Source: DASXMR01 sp036495525 (lineage in GTDB: Bacteria; Actinomycetota; Actinomycetes; Streptosporangiales; Streptosporangiaceae). Taken from it: DNA of 59,935 nt. The notes under the pieces are model-generated. The model saw nothing but the letters and a program-made list of their open reading frames with translations. It was not told the DNA's origin and did no database searches. The position numbers were made by a program, and so were the translations under genes. Positions 32,319 to 40,626 of the stretch are shown in pieces. The stretch is from NCBI GenBank assembly GCA_036495525.1, contig DASXMR010000025.1, positions 1 to 59,935 of the forward strand, read 5' to 3'. Position 1 is the stretch's first letter, and every line of letters begins with the position of its first letter.

Positions 32319-33124
32319 TCACCGCACCGTTCGACTACGTAGCGGCCGACTCGGCCGAGCACGCGCTGGCGCTGCTCGCCGAGCACGGCGACGACGCCAA
32401 GCTGCTGGCTGGCGGGCACTCGCTGCTGCCGATGATGAAGCTGCGGCTGGCCGCCCCGGAAGTGCTGATCGACATCGGCCGGCTGACCGAGCTGGCCGGG
32501 ATCAGCGCCGACGGCGACCAGATCGTCGTCGGCGCGACCACCAGGCACGCCGACCTGGCCGCTTCCGAGCTGGTCTGGGCTGAGGCCCCGCTGCTGGCGC
32601 ATGCGGCGAGCCTGGTCGGTGACCCGCAGATCAGGCACCGCGGCACGATCGGCGGCTCGCTCGCGCACGCCGACCCAGCTGCCGACCTGCCGATGGCGCT
32701 GGTCGCCCTCGGCGGCTCCGTCGAGCTGCGCGGTACTGGCGGCACCCGCGCGGTAGCCGCCGACGACTTCTTCGCCGGCTACTTCGAGACCAGCCTCGAG
32801 GAGGGCGAGCTGATCAGCGCGGTGCGGGTTCCGCGCTGTGCTGGTCTGCCGTGGGGCTATCAGAAGTTCGTCCGGCGTGCGAACGACTGGGCGATCGTCG
32901 GCGTCGCAGCCGTGGATGGCCGGATCGCGCTGGCCAACATGGGCGCCACCCCGCTGCGCGCCAGGGCGGCCGAGGAGGCGCTGGCCGGCGGTGCCGACGC
33001 CGCCGCTGCCGCTGAGCTCGCCGCCGAGGGCACCTCGCCCGGCGAGGACATCCACGCCGACCGGGAGTACCGGCAGCATCTCGCCAGGGTTCTCACCCGC
33101 CGCGCGCTGGAGCACCAGCGCTGA
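32315..33124 (+). CDS. Molybdenum hydroxylase FAD-binding medium subunit
   Basis: From ATG 32315 the protein has 269 residues, slightly short for CoxM. FAD-contacting motifs are AGGHSLLPMMKLRLAAP and IRHRGTIGGSLAHADPAADLP, both standard for this family. The C-terminal CODH_FAD domain (WGYQKFVRRANDWAIVGVAAVDG) follows. It passes electrons from the 2Fe-2S subunit to an acceptor. The longer open frame from 32045 overlaps the previous gene and is not used. Maturation genes such as coxD/E/F are not seen nearby. Confidence 0.94.
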   Translation: MITAPFDYVAADSAEHALALLAEHGDDAKLLAGGHSLLPMMKLRLAAPEVLIDIGRLTELAGISADGDQIVVGATTRHADLAASELVWAEAPLLAHAASLVGDPQIRHRGTIGGSLAHADPAADLPMALVALGGSVELRGTGGTRAVAADDFFAGYFETSLEEGELISAVRVPRCAGLPWGYQKFVRRANDWAIVGVAAVDGRIALANMGATPLRARAAEEALAGGADAAAAAELAAEGTSPGEDIHADREYRQHLARVLTRRALEHQR

Positions 33125-33264
33125 GCTGAGCCTGCCGCAGGCCAGCGGCACTTCGCCCGCGGTGGGCGCCGCCGCTAAGCAGCGCCAGGGCTGGGTACAA
33201 CCAGGGACCTGACGTGTGCCGGGGCCCTCAGGGCGCGGGCGCGTGCTGGGAGGTGACCGGGGCG

Positions 33265-33498
33265 ATGACAGATGAGATGTCCGAGCAGAGCACCCTCGAC
33301 GAGCTGCACGAAGTCGAAGATGACCTCGCCAGCCTGCGCCGCAGCGCTGCTGAGCTGCGTAGCAGCATCGGCGAGGGAGAGCCCGGCGACGCCGCTGACC
33401 GGTCGGCCGCGCTCACCGCGGCCGAGGAGCAGGAAGACTTCATCGAGCAGCTCGAAGCCAGGGAGGCAGAGCTGCGCCGCCGACTGGCCGCGCAGTAG
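33265..33498 (+). CDS. Small coiled-coil hypothetical protein
   Basis: From ATG 33265, preceded by GGGAGGTGA, the product has 77 highly charged residues. Heptad-like spacing runs through LDELHEVEDDLASLRRSAAELRSS and AAEEQEDFIEQLEAREAELRRRLAAQ, so two coiled-coil helices separated by a turn are likely. No enzymatic or DNA-binding motif is visible and I do not recognise the family. ATG 33277 is an alternative start. It follows the molybdenum hydroxylase operon by 140 bases and need not be linked to it. Confidence 0.65.
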   Translation: MTDEMSEQSTLDELHEVEDDLASLRRSAAELRSSIGEGEPGDAADRSAALTAAEEQEDFIEQLEAREAELRRRLAAQ

Positions 33499-33655
33499 CT
33501 GGCTGCACAACAACCGGAATCGCTGCTCTGGCCAAAGACCGGAGCCAGGGCCTGCCCGGGCGCTCCGCAGTGATGACCGGGCTCACGCTTGCGATTTCGC
33601 CGAAGGCTCACCCATTGACGACAAGCATTGCTGCGCAATGGCATGATGAGCAGCG

Positions 33656-33832
33656 ATGAGCAAATCGAAATCGCGCCGCTTCCCCGTCACTGTCACTCAG
33701 CTCCCCGTGATGCGCTGCCAGGTTTGCGATCGTGGCGTCGCGCACCGGCCCAATCAGGCGAGCGCCGCGCTGACCGAGCATTACCGCAGAATGCACCCGC
33801 AGATTCTTCAGCCCGGCCGCCCTGAAAAGTAA
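33656..33832 (+). CDS. 58-residue zinc-finger-like small protein
   Basis: ATG 33656 to TAA 33832 encodes a basic start (MSKSKSRRFPVTVTQLPVMR), then CQVC and, 17 residues later, HYRRMH, a C2-H2 arrangement likely to bind zinc. GC-rich third positions throughout support coding. The segment ALTEHYRRMHP recalls short actinomycete proteins of unknown function with a C-x2-C...H-x4-H pattern. The ribosome site is weak (GATGAGCAG). Overlapping frames on both strands are longer but show no motif. Role unknown; nucleic-acid binding is a guess. Confidence 0.6.
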   Translation: MSKSKSRRFPVTVTQLPVMRCQVCDRGVAHRPNQASAALTEHYRRMHPQILQPGRPEK

Positions 33833-34302
33833 CACCGCCCGGCGCGACACCGCTGCTCAGCACGGCTAACACCGCCTAGCGGGCCGTGAGCGCCAGGCGT
33901 CCCCGCGAGTAACACACCTTCTGGACGCCGGGCGCAGCGCCTGTTGATGCGGGCAACGCAGCCCACTGGCGCCACTGACGACGCAATGAACCAGGCCTGC
34001 TGGCCACTGCTGGCACGTTCAGGTCGGCGGCGGAACTGCTGGCCTGCCGGGCAGAATCTCCGCACGCTGCCCCTGGCGGCCGATCTCGCACACCTGCCAC
34101 TGCTCCGTCCGCGTGCCGCGCCCCCTTGCTGTCGGCCAGCCGCGGAGTAACGGCCCACACTGCCGCTGGTAAAGACCGTGCTATCGGGCACCCGGTCCTT
34201 GGCCTCGGGCTCGCCTGAGCATGCATGCTGCTTGAGGCGCGTCCTCATCGGCCCGCGCCTGCACGGCGCTGCCGTGTATCCCCTATCGGCCAGGAGGCAC
34301 CT
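33833..34302. other. 470-base region without a supported gene
   Basis: Frames on both strands remain open here, but their translations are Arg/Ala/Pro-rich without any motif and their start regions are poor. The perfect 12-bp palindrome AGCATGCATGCT at 34218-34229 is a possible operator for the gene starting at 34303. No tRNA-like or mobile-element sequence was recognised. Confidence 0.4.
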
Positions 34303-34755
34303 GTGGCATCGGCGCCGGCTCGCAGCGCACAGCAGCGCAAGCTTGACACCCTTGCCCGGCTCGACCGCGACGTCGACGCATGGGTGGCGTCGGCGAGCCC
34401 CGACGGTGTCCCCTACCTGATACCGCTGTCCTACGTGTGGGATGGCGAGACGCTCACGGTCAGCACGCCCGAGGACAGCCCGACAGGCCGAAACATGACG
34501 ACCGGTCAACTAGTGCGGCTGACCATCGGCCCGACCCGCGATGTGGTGCTCATCGAAGGAACGGTGGAGGCGTTTCCGAAGGAAAAAGTTCCGCCTGAAC
34601 TCGCTGATGCCTTTGCCGACAAGCTGTGGGACCCGCGTCTCGATTCGGTCCGATACTCGTATTTCCGGATAACGCCGAAGATCATCCAGGCCTGGCGCCA
34701 GGTAAACGAACTCAGCGGCCGGAACCTGATGCGCGACGGGCACTGGCTGGTATAA
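34303..34755 (+). CDS. Pyridoxamine 5'-phosphate oxidase/F420-type split-barrel protein
   Basis: From GTG 34303 the protein has 150 residues. The split beta-barrel pattern is ARLDRDVDAWVASASPDGVPYLIPLSYVWDGETLTVSTP, then VRLTIGPTRDVVLIEGTVEAF, and a final YFRITPKIIQAWRQVNE. Such actinobacterial proteins bind FMN or F420 and reduce diverse substrates; the cofactor here cannot be chosen by eye. GGAGG at 34293-34297 fixes the start, and the in-frame ATG at 34225 is too early. A palindrome AGCATGCATGCT lies upstream. Confidence 0.85.
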   Translation: MASAPARSAQQRKLDTLARLDRDVDAWVASASPDGVPYLIPLSYVWDGETLTVSTPEDSPTGRNMTTGQLVRLTIGPTRDVVLIEGTVEAFPKEKVPPELADAFADKLWDPRLDSVRYSYFRITPKIIQAWRQVNELSGRNLMRDGHWLV

Positions 34756-34791
34756 CCGGCCCTTCGAGCCGGGCGCAAGTACCGGCATAAC

Positions 34792-34899
34792 TCACCGGCC
34801 ACTCGAAGTATCCGAGCGCAGCAGGTCAGTGCACAGCCGGTCCAGGAACGCGAGATCACCTTCCCGGAACATCCTCAGCGTGACGTCGCACTCGTTCAT
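34792..34899 (-). pseudogene. Truncated GNAT N-terminal remnant
   Basis: ATG 34899 to TGA 34792 encodes 35 residues whose first 25 (MNECDVTLRMFREGDLAFLDRL) look like the beta1-alpha1 start of a GNAT acetyltransferase (LRxFREGDLxFLxRL). The rest (LLRSDTSSGR) does not fit, and no downstream GNAT motif A is found in any frame. It begins 21 bases after the threonine aldolase stop, as a second operon gene would, so the body appears to have been deleted. It may still be translated as a short peptide. Confidence 0.5.
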
Positions 34900-34919
34900 C
34901 TGCGTCCGCAAGGCGTGCG

Positions 34920-35957
34920 TCAGCCGAGGGCCGCCACCCGCCGCCACGCTGCTAGTGCGGCGGTGATGTCACCGGCACCGACGTTGACGTGCGTGAGCAT
35001 CCGGATCCGGCCGTCCGGCTTGGTCACCAGCAGGCCTTCGCCGGCAAGCTGTTCCGCCCACGTCGCTGAGCTGCGGCCGGACCCCGAGATGTCCACGAAC
35101 ACCACGTTCGTCTGCACCGCCGCCAGGTCAACCGAGCCAGGCAGGACTTCCTCGACCCCCTCGGCCAGCGCTCGCGCATTCGCGTGATCCTCATGCAGCC
35201 GCTGCGGGCCATCCGACAGGGCCACCAGCCCGGCCGCCGCCACGACGCCAGCCTGCCGCCAGTCGGCGCCGAACAGCGCCTTGACGCCGCGAGCAGCCCG
35301 GATGAAGTCGGCGTCACCGATTAGCAGCGAGCCGATCGGCGCGCCCAGGCCCTTGGACAGGCAGAACATCATCGCCGTGACCTGACTCGCATAGTCGGTC
35401 ACGGCGGCACCGGTTGCCGCGCAGGCGTTGAAGATGCGCGCCCCGTCCAGATACAGCGGCACGCCCCGCTCGGCGCATGCGGCGGAGATCGCCGCGAGGC
35501 CCTCAGCCGGCATCGGCGTGCCGCCGCCGCGCTGGTGGGTGTTCTCGACTTCAACGAGGTCAGCATCTTCGCCGTCGGCGTGTGCCTGCAGCAGCTCACG
35601 ACTGACCTGCTCGGCGGTCAGCAGGCCATGCGAGGCCGCGTTGACCGGGCGCAAGCTGATATTGGACAGGAGCTCGGCCGACGCGGATTCGGTGGTGATC
35701 ACGTGCGCGGACGCCTCGCACATCACCCGGCCGGACCGGGCTAGCACGTGCAGGGCAACCTGGTTGCAGAGCGTTCCGGTCGGCAGGTAGATCGCTGCGT
35801 CGCGTCCGGTCAGCTCGGCCGCACGTTCCTCCAGCCGGTTGACAGTCGGGTCATCGCCGTAATGAGCGTCCCCCACTTCGGCGCTCGCCATCGCGTGGCG
35901 CATCGCCTCAGATGGCTTGGTAACGGTGTCCGAGCGAAGATCGACTGGAGCATCCAA
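34920..35957 (-). CDS. ltaE: Low-specificity L-threonine aldolase (PLP-dependent)
   Basis: The protein has 345 residues from TTG 35957, which has GGAAGGA upstream; the frame is open to ATG 36023, but conserved sequence begins at VDLRSDTVTKPSEAMRHAM. Fold-type I motifs are GDAHYGDDPTVNRLEERAAELTG, ENTHQRGGGTPMP, LDGARIFNA and the PLP lysine in MFCLSKGLGAPIGS. It cleaves L-threonine or L-allo-threonine to glycine and acetaldehyde. LSKGLGAPIGSLLIGDADFI is strongly typical. A GNAT remnant follows the stop. Confidence 0.93.
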   Translation of the reverse strand: MDAPVDLRSDTVTKPSEAMRHAMASAEVGDAHYGDDPTVNRLEERAAELTGRDAAIYLPTGTLCNQVALHVLARSGRVMCEASAHVITTESASAELLSNISLRPVNAASHGLLTAEQVSRELLQAHADGEDADLVEVENTHQRGGGTPMPAEGLAAISAACAERGVPLYLDGARIFNACAATGAAVTDYASQVTAMMFCLSKGLGAPIGSLLIGDADFIRAARGVKALFGADWRQAGVVAAAGLVALSDGPQRLHEDHANARALAEGVEEVLPGSVDLAAVQTNVVFVDISGSGRSSATWAEQLAGEGLLVTKPDGRIRMLTHVNVGAGDITAALAAWRRVAALG

Positions 35958-36142
35958 GAGGCAGCTGTCCTTCCGCGAGGTCTGTCCGCAGTGAACTCCC
36001 GGCCGAGGCAGAAGTGCCAGCAATCAGCCGGGCTGGGTCATTCGGCACCAAACGCGTCCAGGTTATGCCGGCACAGGGTCGCACCAGGTGATTCTCGGCA
36101 CCGCAATGGGCGGCGCGGCCGAAGCCAGGGCTACGGGCTCGT

Positions 36143-36181
36143 TTGTCGGCAGCCTGCGTTACTCTTAGAACAAGTATTCGA
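36143..36181 (+). promoter_or_regulatory. Promoter with overlapping SOS-type box ahead of DUF222-HNH gene
   Basis: TTGTCG (36143-36148) and TAGAAC (36166-36171) are 17 bases apart. The -10 is part of TAGAACAAGTATTCGA (36166-36181), which matches 10 of 12 defined positions of the actinobacterial SOS box TCGAAC-N4-GTTCGA. LexA bound here would cover the promoter, 43 bases before ATG 36224. In M. tuberculosis several 13E12/DUF222 genes are SOS-controlled, in keeping with this. Confidence 0.6.
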
Positions 36182-36223
36182 GAGATGGCGCACCGGGTGC
36201 AGGACAAGGAGGGGGGAAGCCGA

Positions 36224-38053
36224 ATGCGAGACTCTGGCGAACCTGCCGGGCCTGCCCCGCGGACTGACCCGCGGACTGACCCGCCGCCTGCCCCGCGGAC
36301 TGACCCGCAGTCTGACACGCCGCCTGCCCCGCTGCGCGCGCCCGCGTCGGCTTGCGGGCCAGCCGACGACCGGTCCGCGTGCCCGGAACCGTCCTCAGCG
36401 GCTGACGCACTCGCCATGATGATGACCGGCCTGGACTGGCTGGCCTCGGCTGACACAGTGTCGCTTCCCGCCAGTGTGCTCGCCGACTGCCTGCGGGTAC
36501 TGGAGCGGGCGGAGTCGATCCGCTTAGCGGCAACGTCAGCCGTGCTGACCGCGTTCCGGGCGACCGCCGCGTATGAGCTCGATGGGCAGGGCTCGGCGCG
36601 AACCTGGCTGAAGTGGCAGACCCGGATCAGTGAAACTGCCGCTAGGACGGCCATGGGCTGGGCAAGGCGGCTCGCGGATCACCCCGAGGTCGCCGGAATG
36701 CTGACTGCCGGGGACCTCTCTGTCTCGTGGGCAGCCGCGATCTGCGTCTGGTCGGACAAGCTGCCGGCCGACCACCGCCGGGACGCGGACGCGATTCTGC
36801 TCGCCGCCGCGGCCGGCGGGGCACAGCTGGCCGACCTGGCCGCCCTGGCGAGGCAGATCAGCGAACGGACCGCAGGTCCAGACGATGACCCAGACGGATT
36901 CGAGGACCGGTGGCTCAGGGTCGATCAAACGCTGGACGGCGCCGGCGCGCTGGCCGGCCAGCTGACCAGCCGCTGCCGCGCCGCACTTGACGCCGTGCTC
37001 GGCACGCTGAGCCGCAGGCGCGGCCCCGAGGACACCCGCTCCAGGGCCCAGCGCGATCATGACGCGCTCGAGGAAGCCTGCCGGCGACTGCTCGCTGCCG
37101 GATGCCTGCCAGAGCGTGCCGGACAGCCCGTCCAGCTGCAGCTGCACATCACTCTCGACCAGCTCCTCGGACTGACCGGGCGGCCGGCGGAGGCACCTGG
37201 CGCGCGGGCGCCAGACGCCCAGCCAGGCGGGCCGCCGCCCCATGCCAGCCAGCCGGCCGGCGCGAGCGCATATGCCTGGTCCGGAGTCACGACCCCGCCG
37301 GTCCAGGGCGCGCGCGCTCAGGCCAGGACCAGCGCCTGCCCGCCCGCCGCCAGGAACGCGCGGCCGTCCGGTACATCCTCCGGCGCGGCCTGGTTCGGAG
37401 TCCCGGCCGGGCCCGGCGATGATTGCGATGCCGCCTTGCTGCCGATCGTCACTGGTCACATCGACGCGGCGGAACTCGATCGGCTGATGACAGGCTGGCC
37501 AGGCCACGCCCAGGCAAGCCGAGTCCGTCTGTCCGCCGGGACATCCGTCGGTGACCCGGCCACGACGGACCAGCAGGCACAGGTTCCGCCGCCGCCAGAT
37601 GGGCAGCTGCGAGCTGAGCGCGCCACCCGGCAGCTCATCGTCAGGCAAGCGGCCGCGCTGCTTTCGGGACCAGCTGGGCTCGCCGCCGTGCTGCGCAGCG
37701 GCCTTGGCCAGCCGCTAGCCGGATCGGTCAGCCTGCCGCTGGACATCGGCGCCATCACCGAGACGATCCCCGTTCACCTTCGGCGGGCGCTGGCCGTCCG
37801 CGATCCGTTCTGCCGCTTCCCTGGCTGCGACCAGCCGGCCGCGGCCTGCCAGCCACATCACATCGTCCCGCGCTCGCGCGGCGGGCCGACTAGCCTCGCG
37901 AACCTGGTCAACGTGTGCAGCTTCCACCACCTCACCGCGATCCACCGCTGGGGCTGGTCGCTGACTCTGCTCGCGGATGGCACCACCACCGCCGTCAGCC
38001 CGGACCGGGAACGCACCCTGCACAGTCACGCGCCACCAGCCAGGGCAGCCTGA
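36224..38053 (+). CDS. DUF222 (13E12-family) HNH endonuclease-like protein
   Basis: From ATG 36224, after AAGGAGGGGGG, the protein has 609 residues. Residues 5-35 are short tandem repeats of PRTDP type encoded by repeated CGCGGACTGACCC. The DUF222 helical domain spans ~80-330 (LASADTVSLPASVLADCLRVLERAESI, ARTAMGWARRLADHPEVAGML). A Pro/Gly/Ala-rich insert (~330-420) precedes the C-terminal HNH module: FCRFPGC, HHIVPRSRGG and VCSFHH, with all metal-binding Cys and His present. These abundant actinobacterial proteins are presumed DNA nucleases of unknown role. An SOS-type box overlaps the promoter. Confidence 0.93.
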   Translation: MRDSGEPAGPAPRTDPRTDPPPAPRTDPQSDTPPAPLRAPASACGPADDRSACPEPSSAADALAMMMTGLDWLASADTVSLPASVLADCLRVLERAESIRLAATSAVLTAFRATAAYELDGQGSARTWLKWQTRISETAARTAMGWARRLADHPEVAGMLTAGDLSVSWAAAICVWSDKLPADHRRDADAILLAAAAGGAQLADLAALARQISERTAGPDDDPDGFEDRWLRVDQTLDGAGALAGQLTSRCRAALDAVLGTLSRRRGPEDTRSRAQRDHDALEEACRRLLAAGCLPERAGQPVQLQLHITLDQLLGLTGRPAEAPGARAPDAQPGGPPPHASQPAGASAYAWSGVTTPPVQGARAQARTSACPPAARNARPSGTSSGAAWFGVPAGPGDDCDAALLPIVTGHIDAAELDRLMTGWPGHAQASRVRLSAGTSVGDPATTDQQAQVPPPPDGQLRAERATRQLIVRQAAALLSGPAGLAAVLRSGLGQPLAGSVSLPLDIGAITETIPVHLRRALAVRDPFCRFPGCDQPAAACQPHHIVPRSRGGPTSLANLVNVCSFHHLTAIHRWGWSLTLLADGTTTAVSPDRERTLHSHAPPARAA

Positions 38054-38122
38054 CCAGGACAGCTGACCAGGCCAGCCTGAGCAGGCGTGATAAGTGCCCG
38101 CAGGCATTGCTAGCGTGCAGGG

Positions 38123-38572
38123 ATGACATTGCAGCTGGTCGAGCTGACCCGAGACAATATTCGCGCCGCTTTCAGCATCGACGTGAAGCCTGAGCAGCGG
38201 AGATTCGTTGCGCCGGTGACCGAGTCCATCGCTGAGGCGTACCTGCACTTTGGCACCGCGTGGCCACGGCTGATCCAGGATGACGATCGCGTCGTGGGGT
38301 TCGTCATGGGCAACTTCGACCCGGAGAGCAAGATCGACGCCTACCGAGCGGGCATCTGGCGGCTGAATATCGCGGCCGGTGAGCAAGGCCAGGGCATCGG
38401 CCGATTCGCGGTTGAGGCGATCGCCGCTGAGGCGCGGCGACGTGGTGAGAAGCGGATAACGGTCTTGTGGGTACAAGGTAACGGCGGGCCCGAGGGCTTC
38501 TACCTGCGCATGGGCTTCACCCCGACAGGAGAGGTGTTCGGCGGCGAAGTCGTCGGCGAACTGATGCTGTAG
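38123..38572 (+). CDS. GNAT family N-acetyltransferase
   Basis: A 149-residue acetyltransferase. TLQLVELTRDNIRAAFSIDVKPEQRRFVAP begins the fold, DDDRVVGFVMGNFDP forms beta-strand 4, and motif A is EQGQGIGRFAVEAIAAEARRRG. GGPEGFYLRMGFTPTGEVFGGE closes the domain. This start (VKPEQ.RFVAP) is common in small SpeG/YjdJ-like GNATs of Gram-positive bacteria, but the substrate is unknown. It has no strong ribosome site and follows a 69-base gap after the HNH gene, converging with the sigma-factor gene. Confidence 0.9.
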   Translation: MTLQLVELTRDNIRAAFSIDVKPEQRRFVAPVTESIAEAYLHFGTAWPRLIQDDDRVVGFVMGNFDPESKIDAYRAGIWRLNIAAGEQGQGIGRFAVEAIAAEARRRGEKRITVLWVQGNGGPEGFYLRMGFTPTGEVFGGEVVGELML

Positions 38573-38603
38573 GCCGAGCCGCGCGGCCCGGCCCAGGCTC
38601 GGC
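38573..38603. terminator. Hairpin between convergent GNAT and sigma-factor genes
   Basis: GCCGAGCC (38573-38580) and GGCTCGGC (38596-38603) form a perfect eight-base-pair stem with a 15-base GC-rich loop that could fold further. It starts directly after the GNAT stop and would serve both convergent genes. Confidence 0.45.
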
Positions 38604-38663
38604 CGGGGGTGCGCGCTCACTGCTGGCCAGCTTTGCGGCGACAGCCTGGCGCCTGGCCAGCGG

Positions 38664-39614
38664 CTACCAGTGGTCCCTGAACTCGCGGAGCCTGCGACGC
38701 AATGCGGGCACGTCGGCCAGCGGGCCGAGGTGCTGCAGCTTGGCGGGATTGATGACCGAGCGGATGGTAACCACCTGACCATCGGCGATGTCGAGGACGA
38801 ACACGTTAGTCAGGTTGCCGTCGGGGTCAAGCACCAGCGCCCCTGGCTGCCCGTTGATTTCCGCCCGCCGGATGGAGATGCGCAGCTCGCGGATCTGATC
38901 GCTGAGGCCTGCCAGCAGCCGGCTCACGTTGTCCCGCCCGGCGATCGGGCGTGGCCAGGACGGCCGCGTTCCGCCGCTGTCGCCGTAGACCACGGCGTCG
39001 GCGGCCAGCATCGAGACAAGCTCGGCCATCTCCCCTTCGGCGACCGCACGCAGGAACCGGTCAGCCAGTTCCTCGCGCTTGGCCCTGGACGCCTCGAACC
39101 GTGGCCGCTGGTCGGTCACGTGCCGCCTGGCACGGGCCGCCTGCTGCCGGCAGTTGACCTCGCTCTTGCCGACGATCCCGGCGACCTCTCCGTAGTCGTA
39201 GCCGAAGACGTCGTGCAGCAGGAACACGGCACGCTCGACCGGGGAGAGCCGCTCAAGCAGCAGCAGGAACGCCATCGACAGCGAGTCAGCCTGCTCGGCC
39301 AGGCCCGCAGGGTCTGGTGCCGCCGGATCGGTGAGCAGCGGCTCGGGCAGCCACTCCCCCTGGTAGGTCTCTCGCCGGGACCTGGCGGAGCGCAGCTGGT
39401 CGATGCACAGCCGGGTGGTCACCGCCGACAGGTACGCCTTCGGCGACTCGATCGCGCCGCCGGCTGGCCTCTGTCGGCGCTCCAGCGCCCGGTGATAGCG
39501 CAGGAACGCCTCCTGAACGATGTCCTCGGCGTCACTCACACTGCCGGTCATCCGGTAGGCGATCGAGAACATCAGGGGCCGGAGCTGCCCGTACGCGTCG
39601 GCTGTGCTGACCAT
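38664..39614 (-). CDS. ECF41-group sigma factor (SigJ-like) with C-terminal SnoaL domain
   Basis: The protein has 316 residues. Sigma-70 region 2 (LRPLMFSIAYRMTGSVSDAEDIVQEAFLRY) and region 4 (LSPVERAVFLLHDVFGYDYGEVAGIVGKSEVNCRQQAARARRH) are joined by the ECF41 linker motif WLPEPLL (88-94). A C-terminal SnoaL/NTF2-like domain (~185-300) ends with NPAKL (289-293), matching the ECF41 NPDKL-type motif that modulates activity. ECF41 factors work without a separate anti-sigma factor. It starts 12 bases after the epimerase gene and is co-transcribed with it, the usual ECF41 partner type. Confidence 0.95.
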   Translation of the reverse strand: MVSTADAYGQLRPLMFSIAYRMTGSVSDAEDIVQEAFLRYHRALERRQRPAGGAIESPKAYLSAVTTRLCIDQLRSARSRRETYQGEWLPEPLLTDPAAPDPAGLAEQADSLSMAFLLLLERLSPVERAVFLLHDVFGYDYGEVAGIVGKSEVNCRQQAARARRHVTDQRPRFEASRAKREELADRFLRAVAEGEMAELVSMLAADAVVYGDSGGTRPSWPRPIAGRDNVSRLLAGLSDQIRELRISIRRAEINGQPGALVLDPDGNLTNVFVLDIADGQVVTIRSVINPAKLQHLGPLADVPALRRRLREFRDHW

Positions 39615-39626
39615 TTCGCGCCCCGG

Positions 39627-40583
39627 CTAGACAGGGCCGGGCACGGGCTTGGCCGAGCCAAGGCCGCGCTTGAAACCCTCGCGCCAGCTCGGCCAGGCCA
39701 GCTGCCAGCCCAGCTCCCGCTTGGCCTTGGCGTTCGACGAGCCGCGGATCTGCGTCATCAGCGAGACGCCTGCCTCGCCGGCCGCCAGTCGGCCAAGCCA
39801 CAGTGGCAGCCGCCGCGGCGGCGGAGCGCCGAGCACCTCGGCGAGGTACGGCAGCCACTCGGCGACCGGAGCCGGCTCGTCGTCGACGACGTTGTAGCAG
39901 CCGGGCTGGCCGCGTTCCACGGCAGCTGCCGTGGCTGCCGCCGCGTCACTGATGTGTACGAATGACCAGACACCAGCGCCGTCCCCGATGACCGGAAACT
40001 TCCTGGTGCGCACCACGTCGAGCATCGAGTCGGTCGCGCCGGGCCCGTATAGCCCGCCGTACCTGAGCACGATCCCTTCCGGCCCTGCCGCGGACACGGC
40101 CCGCTCGAGGTGCTCGATGGCGGCCAGGGACTGCCGCTGGGCGGCTGGCGGATGCGGGTCGAGCGGATCCTGTTCGGTCTTGACCTGGCCGCCTTCCCTG
40201 ATGTTGGACCATCCGGTGAAGCTTTGCGCGATGAAACGGCGCACGCCAGCGGCGGCCGCGGCGGCCAGCAGATGATCGTTACCGGTCGTTCGCAGCTGGT
40301 TGGTGACGGCGAAGGTGCGGTCGAACGCGCGCGGGTCGAGGCTCATCCCGGTAAGCGCCGTCATCTCGTTGATGATCACCTCGGGCTCGGCCCTGGCCAC
40401 GGCCGTGCCGACAGCGACGCCATCGAGGCCGTCAAGCACGACTGGCTCTGCGCGGAGCTCGCGCACCCTGGCTGCCCCGGCGGCGCTCCTGCTGGTCCCG
40501 GTGACCTGGTGGCCCATCGCGACCAGCTGCGGTACGAGCTGCTGGCCCACGGCTCCGGCGGCTCCAGCGACGAAGACTCGCAT
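39627..40583 (-). CDS. NAD(P)-dependent epimerase/dehydratase, ECF41 partner
   Basis: From ATG 40583, with AGGAGGGG just upstream, the protein has 318 residues. The Rossmann fold begins VFVAGAAGAVGQQLVPQLVAMGHQV. VRRFIAQSFTGW and LRYGGLYGPGATD are typical of extended SDRs, and FVHISDAAAATAAAVERG is the usual C-terminal helix. The classical YxxxK is not clear, as in many atypical SDRs. Genes of this type accompany ECF41 sigma factors (carboxymuconolactone decarboxylase, oxidoreductase or epimerase). An ECF41-type promoter lies 44 bases upstream, so it is probably the main target. Substrate unknown. Confidence 0.92.
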   Translation of the reverse strand: MRVFVAGAAGAVGQQLVPQLVAMGHQVTGTSRSAAGAARVRELRAEPVVLDGLDGVAVGTAVARAEPEVIINEMTALTGMSLDPRAFDRTFAVTNQLRTTGNDHLLAAAAAAGVRRFIAQSFTGWSNIREGGQVKTEQDPLDPHPPAAQRQSLAAIEHLERAVSAAGPEGIVLRYGGLYGPGATDSMLDVVRTRKFPVIGDGAGVWSFVHISDAAAATAAAVERGQPGCYNVVDDEPAPVAEWLPYLAEVLGAPPPRRLPLWLGRLAAGEAGVSLMTQIRGSSNAKAKRELGWQLAWPSWREGFKRGLGSAKPVPGPV

Positions 40584-40626
40584 GACCCCTCCTTCCACCC
40601 GGCCCGGCGGACCGGCTGGACTCTGA

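Noticed and set aside
33808..34509. Minus-strand open frame across the 34-kb gap (233 codons)
   Set aside because: Translation is Arg/Cys-rich without motif, overlaps the start of the FMN/F420-type gene and has no ribosome site.
38573..38663. Possible tRNA or small RNA gene in GC-rich hairpin sequence
   Set aside because: No cloverleaf, no T-loop consensus and position between convergent genes favours a terminator.
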